The notes below the pieces were generated by a model. The model had not been told where the DNA came from and did no database searches. It was given only the letters and a program-made list of their open reading frames with translations. Below, in pieces: positions 55,206 to 64,000 of a stretch of 64,000 nt of DNA. Each line of letters opens with the position of its first letter. Position 1 is the first letter of the stretch. The stretch comes from Vicugna pacos (Eukaryota; Chordata; Mammalia; Artiodactyla; Camelidae): NCBI RefSeq assembly GCF_048564905.1, contig NC_132995.1, forward strand, positions 57,466,639 to 57,530,638. Direction: 5' to 3'. The translations under genes and the position numbers were made by a program.

Positions 55206-56174
55206 AGAACAGCTGAGAGAAAGACAAGTAAAAAACAATATAAGGGACCTATGGGATAATATAAAGTATTCCAATCTATGCATAATAGGGGTTCCAGAAG
55301 GGGAAGAAAGAACAAAGGGGATTGAAAAGGTATTTGAGAAATCATGACTGAAAACTTCCCAAAACTAAAGAAGGAATCAGATATCCACGTACAGGAGGCT
55401 CAGAGGGTCCCAAACAAGAAGAACCCAAACAGACCCACACCAAGACATATAATCAAGATGGCCAGAGTCAAGGATAAAGAAATGATCCTAAAGGCAGCAA
55501 GAGAAAAACAAAGAATGAGTTACAAGGGAATCCCCATGAGGGTCTCAGCTGATTTCTCTACAGAAACACTACAGGCCAGAAGGGAATTGCAAGATATATT
55601 CAAAGTCCTGAATGAAAAAAAAGATGCAGCCTGGGATACTTTATCCAGCAAGGCTATCCTTTAGAATAGAAGGAGAAATAAAGAATTTCACAGACAAGCA
55701 AAAACTAAAAGAGTTTAGCAACACTAAACTCATGCTAAAAGAAATATTGAAAGGCCTACTCTAAATAGAAAAGAAGCAGGATGATACAGAAATGAGAAAC
55801 TCATAACTGAAAAGGTGATATCTACCATGAATTACAAATAGAATAAACACAAAATTGTAAAAGAAGACATCTAAATCATTAAGAGTGGGAGAGGGAAGCA
55901 AGAAAATACAGAGTATTTTTTTTCTTTCTTCTTTTTTCAAAAATTTTTTGTTCTCCATAGGATGGGTTTGAGATTATATTACTATCTGTTTAGTACAAAT
56001 AGTTATAGTAATAGGTTAATAGACTTACAAAAAAGGGTAACCACAAGCCAAAACTTACAAGTGAGTCAGAAAAACTAAATAAAATCCAAGATAATACAAA
56101 GGAAAATTGCCAAACCATGAAAGGAGGAAGAAAGGAACAAAGAGGAAATACCAAATCAACTGCAAAAGTTCAGA

Positions 56175-59100
56175 ATGGCAATAAACACTCATCTATCATT
56201 AATTACTGTAAATGTTAATGGACTAAATGCTCCAGTCAAAAGATGTAGAGTGGCAGACTGGATAATAAAGCAAGAACCTTCAATATGCTGCATACAAGAG
56301 ACCACTTTAAGGAGAAGGACACATATAGATTGAGAGTGAAAGGATGGAAAATCATATTCCTTGCAAATGGAAAAGCCAAAAAAGCAGGTGTCGCAGTACT
56401 GATTTCAGACAGAATAGACTTTAAGACAAGGGCCATAAAGAAAGATACAGAAGGACATTTTATAACGATTAAAGGAGTAATACAAGATGAGGATATTACA
56501 ATCATTAATATATATGCACCCAACATAGGAGCACCTAAGTACATAAAACAACTACTAACAGAGATAAAGGGGGAAACTGATGGGAATACAATCATTGTTG
56601 GAGATTTTAACACTGCATTAACATCACTAGACAGATCTTCCAGACAGAAAGTAAATAAGGCAACAGAGAAATTAAATGACACAATGGAAAAATCAGATTT
56701 GGTGTATATTTTCAGAGCATTACACACCCCCCAAAATAAGATAGACATTCTTTTCAAGTGCACATGGAACATTTTCTAGGATTGATCATGTACTTGGGCA
56801 CAAAAGAAGCCTCAACAATTTTAAGAAAATAGAAATTATCTCAAGCATCTTTACTGACCACAATGCCATGAAACTAGAAATCAACTACAGAGAAGCAAAG
56901 GAGAAAAAAAAAAAAAAAGGAAAGTATGGAGATTAAACAACATGCTATTAAAAAACCAATGGGTCAATGATGAAATCAAAGTTGAAATTAAAAAATACCT
57001 TGAGACAAATGAAAATGAAAACACAACCACACAAAACTATGGGACGCAGCAAAGGCAGTGCTAAGAGGGAAGTTTATAGTGATTCAGGCCTTCCTCAAAA
57101 AAGAACAATCTCAAATAAACAATCTAACCCACCAGCTAAAGAACTAGAAAAAAAGAGGAAAAACACCCAAAAGTCAGCGAAGCAAGTAAATAATAAAGAT
57201 CAAGGAGAAAATAAATAAAATAGAGATTTAAAAAAACCATAGAAAAATCAATCAAACCAAAAGCTGGTTTTTTGAAAAAGTAAATAAAATTGACAAACCT
57301 CTGGCCAAACTCATGAAGAAGAAAAAAGAGAGAGCACAAATTAGCAAAATAAGAAAGGAAAATGGAGAAATTACAACAAATAACATAGAAATACAGAATA
57401 TCATACGAGAATATTATGAAAAACTATATGGAACCAAAATGGATAACCTAGAGGAGATGGACAAGTTTCTGGAAACATACAGTCCACCAAGAAGAAACTG
57501 ACCACCTGAACAAATTGATCACTAGAAATGAAATTGAATTAGCAATAAAAAACCTCCTTACAAATAAAAGTCCAGGACTGGACGGCTTCACTGGGGAATT
57601 CTACCAAACATACAAAGAAGAACTCATACCAGTCCTTCTCAAACTCTTTCAGAAGACTGAAAAAGAGGGAATACTCCCTAACTCATTCTTTGAAGCCACC
57701 ATCACCCTGATACCAAAACCAGGCAAAGACACCACCAAAAAAGAGAATTACAGACTAATATCACTGATGAATATAGATGCAAAAATCCTTATCAAAATAC
57801 TAGCAAATAGAATCCAACAGCACATAAAAAAGATTATATATCATGATCAAGTGGGATTCATCCCAGGTACACAAGGGTGGTTCAACATATGCAAATCAGT
57901 CAATGTACTATATCACATCAACAAGAGAAAGAACAAAAACCACATGATCATCTCAATAGATGCAGAAAAAGCTTTTGATAAAATTCAACACCCATTTATG
58001 ATAAAAAAACTCTCACCAAAGTGGGTATAGATGGAACATATCTCAACATAATAAAAGCTATATATGACAAACCTACAGCCAGCATAGTACACGATGGTGA
58101 AAAACTCAAAAGCTTCCCACTAAAATCTGGGACAAGACAAGGCTGCCAACTATCACCACTCCTATTCAACATAGTGTTGGAAGTCCTAGCCACAGCAATC
58201 AGGCAAGAGAGAGAAATAAAAGGGATCCAAATTGGAAAACAAGAGGTAAAAGTGTCACTATATGCAGATGACATGATACTATATGTAGAAAACCCTAAAA
58301 TGTTCACACAAAAACTACTAGAACTAATTGAAGAATTCAGCAAGGTAGCAGGTTACAAGATTAACGTTCAAAAATCAGTTGCATTTCTTTACACTAATGA
58401 TGAATCAACAGAAAAAGAAAGTAAAGAAACAATCCCCTTTAAAATAGCACCCAAAGTAATAAAATACCTAGGGGTAAATCTAATCAAGGAGGTGAAAGAC
58501 TTATGCATGAAAAACTAGAAAACACTGATGAAGAAAATTAAAGAAGACTTAAAAAAATGGAAAGACATCTCATGCTCCTGGATTGGAAGAATCAATATAG
58601 TTAAAATGGTCATACTGCCCAAGATTTACAGATTTAATGCAATCCCTATCAAATTACCCAGGACATATTTCACAGAACTAGAACAAATCATAATAAAATT
58701 TAAAATAAAACCACTAAAGACCTAGAATTGCCAAAGCATTACTGAAGAAAAAGAAAGAGGCTGGAGGAATAACTCTCCCAGACTTCAGACAATACTACAG
58801 AGCTACAGTAATCAAGACAGCATGGTATTGGTACAAAAACAGACATATGGACCAATGGAACACAATAGAGAGCCCAGAAATGAACCCACAAATTTTGGTC
58901 AACTAATCTTCGACAAAGGAGACAAGAATATACGATGGAATAAAGACAGTCTCTTCAGCAAATTGTATTGGGAAAATTGGACAGCAGCATGTAAATCACT
59001 GAAGCTAGAACACTCCCTTACACCATACACAAAAATAAACTCAAAATGGATCAAAGACTTAAACATAAGACAAGACACAATAAATCTCCTAGAAGAAAAT

Positions 59101-60018
59101 ATAGGCAAAACATTATCTGACATACATCTCAAAAATGCTCTCCTAGGGCAGTCTACACAAGCAATAGAAATAAAAGCAAGAATAAACAAATGAGACCTAA
59201 TGAAACTCACAAGCTTCTGCACAGCAAAGGAAACCATAAGTAAAACAAAATGACAACCTACAGAATGGGAGAAAATTTTTGCAAATGAAACCGACAAAGG
59301 CTTGATCTCCAGAATATATAAGCAGCTCATACGACTTATTAAGAAGAAAACAAACAACCCAATCCAAAAATGGGCAGAAGACCTAAAGAAGCAATTCTCC
59401 AAGGAAGAAACACAAATGATCAATAGGCACATGAAAAAATGCTCAGTATCACTAATTATCAGAGAAATGCAAATCAAAACTACTATGAGGTATCATCTCA
59501 CTCCAGTCAGAATGGCCAGCATTCAAAAATCCACAAAGGATAAATGCTGGAGAGGCTGTGGAGAAAAAGTAACCCTCCTACACTGTTGGTGGGAATGTAG
59601 TTTGGTGCAGCCACTGTGGAAAACAGTATGGAGATTCCTCAAAAGACTAGGAATAGACTTACCATATGACCCAGGAATCCCGCTCCTGGACATATATCCA
59701 GAAGGAACCCTGCTTCAAAACGACACCTGCACCTCAGTGTTCATAGCAGCACTATTTACAATAGCCAAGACATGGAAACAGCTTAAATATCCATCAACAG
59801 ATGACTGGATAAAGAAGAAGTGGTATATTTATACAATGGAATACTATTCAGCCATAAAAGCTGACAACATAATGCCATTTGCAGCAACATGGATGTTACT
59901 GGAGAATGTCATTCTAAGTGAAGTAAGCCAGAAAGAAAAAGAAAAATACCACATGAAATCACTCATATGTGGAAACTTAAAAAAAAAACATAAATACAAA
60001 ACAGAAACAGACACATAG
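56175..60018 (+). pseudogene. L1 ORF2 remnant (endonuclease-reverse transcriptase)
   Basis: It starts at ATG 56175 ('MAINTHLSLITVNVNGLNAP'), the endonuclease domain. Endonuclease sequence continues in another frame at 56285-56779, with 'IINIYAPN' and 'IVGDFNTAL'. The reverse transcriptase lies in two frames, 57515-58030 ('[20 protein letters not shown]', '[15 protein letters not shown]') and 58021-58518 ('[20 protein letters not shown]', 'YADDMILY'). The C-terminal Cys-rich part, 59302-60018, has '[20 protein letters not shown]'. Several frameshifts and in-frame stops break the protein. It once made the enzyme for target-primed reverse transcription. Confidence 0.93.
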
Positions 60019-60280
60019 ACATAGAATACAAACTTGTGGTTGCCAGGGGGATGAGGGGTGGGAAGGGACAGACTAGGATTTCAAAATGTAAAATAGATAA
60101 ACAGGATTGTACTGTGTAGCACAGGGAAATATATACAGGATACCGTGGTGGCTCACAGTGAAAGAGAATGTGACAATGAATATATGCATGTTCATGTATA
60201 ACTGAAATATTGTGCTCTACACTGGAATTTGACACAACATTGTAAAATGACTGTAACTCAATAATAAAAAAGTTAAAAAA

Positions 60281-60296
60281 AATAGTGAACAGATGA
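60281..60296. repeat. Right target-site duplication of full-length L1
   Basis: AATAGTGAACAGATGA, matching 52553-52568 with a single A/G change. Confidence 0.9.
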
Positions 60297-60555
60297 AAAT
60301 CTGCCTTCATGGGCCTGCATTCAAGTGGGTGGAGATAGACATTAAACAGGATAAATAAAGTAAGTATGGTGCTAAGGGATATAGAGGAGAATAAAACAAG
60401 GAAGAAAGGAGTATCAGAAGTGGGGAGGAGTGGCCTTGCTGGTAGAACTCTGAGAGGGTGAGAAATGGATCCCTGGGGATGAGCATTCCCAGCAGAGGCC
60501 CTGAGGTGAGGGCAGGCCCACTGTGGCCACAGAGCAGTAAAGAGGCCCGTTTGCC

Positions 60556-61074
60556 CAATCAGCCTAAGGTGTGTTTCATTTGGCTCTCACAGGGCTAAAC
60601 CTTTGTTTTGAGTTTGGATGCCTTTGGATGGGCATCACTTTATCCACAGGCCCTGTTCTTCCCTATTGTCTTGCACTCATTTGTTTCCTGGCTTTGGGCC
60701 TCAGAGATAATTGTGCATTGTATGTCGTGGAAGCAATGGAGAGCCACAGGACAGGTGGACAGAGCAAAGGACATCCAACCCATCTGGTGTGGATGGAGGA
60801 TCAAGGTCAATCACTCTCCACCCCCAGGTTCTTCACCATGGGAAATAACAGTCCACGATCCCAGAGTAGGGTGCTCCCCAGGAAGGGCTGGGGTTGAAGC
60901 TTTCCACCAACAAAGAGAAATGAGAACTCAGAGTCAGAAGTAAGTGGAGTTATAGAAACCAGATCTTTGTAGACTAAGAGTCACATCCACAAGAATGACC
61001 TCTACTAAACCTCTCCTACATTCCAGACATCTTTGGACTCTAACCTCTATTTAATCCTCAGCATAACTGCTCAA
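60556..61074. other. Intergenic DNA, nothing recognised
   Basis: Open frames of about 110 residues at 60571-60943 overlap in two frames, have no domain, and lack splice or start signals worth noting. Confidence 0.5.
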
Positions 61075-61200
61075 GCTAGATGTGATTTCTCTACTATTGT
61101 TCTCCATTTCTTAGGTGACAAAGCTGGTTCCCAGAGAGATTCAGTGACTTGCCAAGGTTGTGCAGTGAATTCCTGGTGAAAGTGTATCCAGATCCCATCC
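61075..61200 (+). mobile_element. MIR SINE
   Basis: 'tccatttcttaggtgacaaa' and 'agtgacttgccaaggttgtg', MIR core. Confidence 0.7.
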
Positions 61201-61329
61201 ATCGGCCTCTAAAGGGTAGGTTCCTTGTTGTAAACCGTACTGCTTATAGGGATGGAGTCCTGCACCCCATCCCGTTGCTACCAGTATTACATAGGGTGCA
61301 CACACATGAAAATAATCCAGATGGTCCTG

Positions 61330-61490
61330 TCATTGTGGCAATACTTTATGAACATTCATCTCAATTGAGCCTCAAAGCAACTCTGAGTTGGATAGTGTCA
61401 CTCGATTTTGCAGACAAGGCAACAGAAGGAGTGACATAGGATGGTGTGCCCCAACTTACACAGCAGCAGGTTAGGGGACTTGAAGCTGGG
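61330..61490 (+). mobile_element. MIR SINE
   Basis: 'attgagcctcaaagcaactc', 'attttgcagacaaggcaaca' and 'acttacacagcagcaggtta' in MIR order. Confidence 0.75.
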
Positions 61491-62561
61491 CAAGTCCTGT
61501 CCCAGCACTGCAGCACCTGTCCTGAGACAGGATTGTAAGCATGAGACCTGTCCACCCAAGCCAAGCTACTTGCCCCAGACTTTTTGCCATATTAGCAAAA
61601 TGCTACATGATGTATTGCAAAAAGAAGGCTGTAATTCTCCATGCCTCCTAAGTCCGATACCCACTTGCAGCCTTAGATATTTCAATCACAGAATAATTGA
61701 CAGGTTCACATAATCTAAGAGCTGGATATGACCCAATAGGCCAGCTACCCACTTACAAATTCACAGCACATAAGGGTTTTCAGTGAAGTGCTACCTCTTG
61801 TAACTGACTTGCCAGCTTCCAGGACCCTGTGCATTCTCTCTGTGAAACGTACTGACTGCTGCTTCCTCGTTGTGGGTTCATTGAATGTGCTGCCAGAGAA
61901 TGTCCACACCTTCCAGGATGCCACACACAATGGCATCTACCTGTGGATGTGAATGTCACCTACAGTGAGATGTATTTATTCCTACATCTATTTTATTCAT
62001 ATCTTAACAAATGTCCCATAAACTGAGGAAATGTGAATGCAAAAGAAAGAGAATGATTGCTTCTTTAGGAACCAAGTTGACAGTTTTGGAGAGACAGTAA
62101 AGGAGAGATCCCAAAATAAGATCATTGTTGAATTGGGTGTAGGCAAGGCAACGGAATAGATTAGGGATGAAGCATAATATCTAGAGATTCCTGTACTAAA
62201 GTTGTTTTCCAGGTCTCTAAGTTCTCCCTCCTCTCTACAGAAACTGAGATTAGAAATTGTAGACAAAGCATTAAGGTTGTGATTTTTGTACAAAAGGCAG
62301 GGTGGGGTGGACTCCCAACACCCCAAACAGACTTATTCTCAGTGAAAAGATCTTGGCTCTATGTCAAACTATTGGTGAAGGAACAAACATTTGGATGTTA
62401 CAGATTAACAAAGATGTTTAAGATATGTATACATAATTTAAAATGTTCTTCTTGCATCTACTCACATACGTATTTTTCCATTAATACATAAATGTGATTG
62501 TTATGTATTTGTAGTTTTAATGTCAATGCAGTCTTTATTTTCCCTTACTTTTTTTTTAATG
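61491..62561. other. Intergenic DNA, nothing recognised
   Basis: No gene or confident repeat is seen in this ~1.1 kb. It is AT-rich after 62400. Confidence 0.5.
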
Positions 62562-62880
62562 ATGCAATTTTTTAAATTGAAGTATAGTCAGTTTACAATG
62601 TTGTGTCAATTTCTGGTGTACAGCATAATATTTCACTTCACACATACACATACATATATTCGTTCTCATATTCTTTTTCATTAAAGGTTACTACAAGATA
62701 TTCAGTATAGTTCCCTGTGCTATACAGTAGAAACTTGTTTACCTATTTTATACATAGTAGTTAGTATCTGCAAATCCTGAACTCCTAATTTACCCCTTCC
62801 CACCCCTTTTCCCCGCTGGTAACCATAAGTTTGTTTCCTATGTCTGTGACCCTGTTTCTGCTTTGTAAGTAAGTTCATTT
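62562..62880 (-). mobile_element. L1 3' UTR fragment
   Basis: Reversed camelid L1 3' UTR: 'gtcagtttacaatgttgtgt', 'gttccctgtgctatacagta' and 'taagtttgtttcctatgtct'. Confidence 0.92.
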
Positions 62881-63665
62881 CTTTTTCTTTTCTTCTGATT
62901 GGGTCCTCTCTCCCTTCCCCATCCCTCTCCTGCCACATGACTGTCCTTCCCTCAAAAACCATGATGACCACTGGGTCTGGATGCTGCCATGTTTTTCTCC
63001 ACGTTCACGTGTGTTGGCGCCCATGCACAATGGGGGTGGTGATGGTGGCATTATTTCTCCTTTAAAATGGGACAATTTTATAAGCAGTGTCCTGCACTCT
63101 GCTTTTTCTTCTCAATTATTCTTGATAATCCCTATGAGTCACCTGATATAGCTCCAATTGATTCTTCTTAATGGCTACGGAATATTCCCTGGCACGTCCT
63201 AATATATTCAACAGTACCCTTTTTGAAGGACATTTTCTCCATTTTGTTTGTTTTCCACCATAAACAACAATTCATTCTCCATCCTTATGCACATAGCCAC
63301 ACATTCTGGTATTTTTATTTTTATGGGATAGATTCCCAGGAGTGGAACTGCTAGGTCAAAAGGTATACGTATTTTTAATTTTAGTTTTAATAGACGTTGC
63401 CACATTGCTTTCTAAAAAAAAAGGCTGTGGAATCCAAGAGCAATGATTAAAGTAACCTTTTCCTCTGCATCCCCAGCAGCAATGGGTATTATCGCTGTCT
63501 CAGAATTTTGATCATTCTGATAGAAGTAAAGAGGTAGCTCACTGCTACTTAAATTTATATTTCCCTGATTGCTGGAGTCTGAAATCTTTTGATACGGTTT
63601 TTATCTTCTGGACGTGCTCTTCTGTGAATTGTCTATTTGCATCCTTTACAAATTTGCATTCTTTT
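62881..63665 (-). mobile_element. Older L1 fragment
   Basis: Reversed, diverged L1 ORF2 C-terminal and 3' sequence, e.g. 'gattcccaggagtggaactg' and 'gacgttgccacattgctttc'. A different, older copy than the one to its left. Confidence 0.7.
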
Positions 63666-64000
63666 TTAAAAAAGATAATTTATTGCTTCAATTAATTTTT
63701 GCAGCTAGTCCATCAGTTTTCATTTCCTGTCCTGTTGGATAAGACTGAAAAGTGTAAACAATATCTATATGTTGCAATCATAAACCTTTTAAGATGAACG
63801 GAGGACATGAAAGCTGCAAAGGGCTATGAAAAACATGGTCTGGAAGAGGTCAGAACCAAAGGCAAAAGGAAGGATGAAATAAGAAACCAGGATGCTTAAG
63901 GAGAGAGAAATAATGTAGCCCCATGGTGCTCTAATTGGTACGTAGTGAAAAAACACAGTAAAGTCAAGTGCTCAGGAGAGATGCACATTCACACGTGTGT
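63666..64000. other. Intergenic DNA to window end
   Basis: No gene or clear repeat is seen. A purine-rich stretch lies around 63790-63910. Confidence 0.5.

Larger units (their letters stand above)
54327..55664 (+). pseudogene. L1 ORF1 remnant (RNA-binding protein)
   Basis: The N-terminal piece at 54327-54560 begins 'MSNMKKQRNHSQLKEQEKSP' and stops at TGA after 77 residues, in the coiled-coil region. The C-terminal piece (frame open 55344-55664) has 'RPTPRHIIKMARVKDKEMIL' and 'YKGIPMRVSADFSTETLQAR', the conserved RRM/C-terminal domain of ORF1p. The 534-bp nested insertion lies between. ORF1p is the trimeric RNA-binding partner that coats L1 RNA. This copy is broken by the early stop, the insertion and a frame change. 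Confidence 0.88.
52569..60280 (+). mobile_element. Full-length L1 LINE (inactive)
   Basis: A complete camelid L1: 5' UTR (52569-54326) beginning near 'aagatggcggagtagaagga', ORF1 region (54327-55664), inter-ORF spacer (55665-56174), ORF2 region (56175-60018) and 3' UTR (60019-60280) with an A-rich end. A 16-bp target-site duplication flanks it. A second, truncated L1 lies in ORF1. Stops and frameshifts break both frames, so it cannot move. Because the duplication still matches at 15 of 16 bases and most protein motifs can be read, the insertion is fairly young compared with the L2 it entered. Confidence 0.95.
52491..60555 (-). mobile_element. L2 fragment interrupted by the full-length L1
   Basis: 52491-52552 ('gtgctaggcactgttctggg') and 60297-60555 ('gggcctgcattcaagtgggt', 'aggccctgaggtgagggcag') join into one reversed L2. 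The L1 at 52569-60280 sits between, with its duplication. Confidence 0.65.

Noticed and set aside
1-64000. ATP1A1 exons or another gene in the downstream part
   Set aside because: ATP1A1 is the expected next gene, but none of its very conserved exons is seen before 64000.

Overview
This is mammalian genomic DNA, almost certainly from a camelid (camel, llama or alpaca group). Six copies of a SINE whose head is a tRNA-Ala(AGC) look-alike, the tylopod-type SINE, lie across the window. Many L1 fragments share one 3' end, and ancient mammal-wide MIR, L2, MER5, MER2, Tigger and MLT1 fossils fill the rest. There is nothing bacterial here: no operons, CRISPR arrays or phage genes.

Layout. (1) Positions 1-9.8 kb hold the 3' end of IGSF3 on the + strand: an intron, one 495-nt exon for the last Ig domain (4088-4582), the terminal coding exon with the transmembrane helix and cytoplasmic tail (6387-6637), and a long 3' UTR that probably ends just after an AATAAA at 9787. 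(2) A gap of about 3 kb leads to a CpG island at 12.44-13.55 kb. (3) The complete CD58 (LFA-3) gene follows on the same strand: exon 1 at 12895-12964 (coding part), exon 2 at 29581-29877, exon 3 at 36430-36705, exon 4 at 40939-41010 and exon 5 at 43488-43531, with a probable 3' UTR-only exon 6 at about 45955-46235. All coding introns are phase 1, and the joined CDS is 759 nt, giving 252 residues (human CD58 has 250). (4) From 46.2 kb to the end I see no gene. This stretch holds nested repeats and a full-length but dead L1 (52569-60280) with its target-site duplication. In mammals the next gene in this direction is ATP1A1, which lies outside the window.

The order IGSF3 then CD58, in tandem, matches human 1p13.1. 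Both encode Ig-superfamily membrane proteins. CD58 is the adhesion ligand of CD2 on T and NK cells; IGSF3 is a type I membrane protein with several V-type Ig domains.

No previously undescribed biological system is evident. The observations most worth a second look are: an L1 fragment nested in the full-length L1 that carries an apparent 3'-transduced tail; an inverted duplication of about 237 bp, roughly 90% identical by hand alignment, in CD58 intron 1; an L1 that stops about 40 nt before an IGSF3 splice acceptor; and a CD58 stop codon that ends exactly at an exon border, next to an intron whose retention would append a SINE-derived tail. All identities are from reading and hand alignment; no database search was run.
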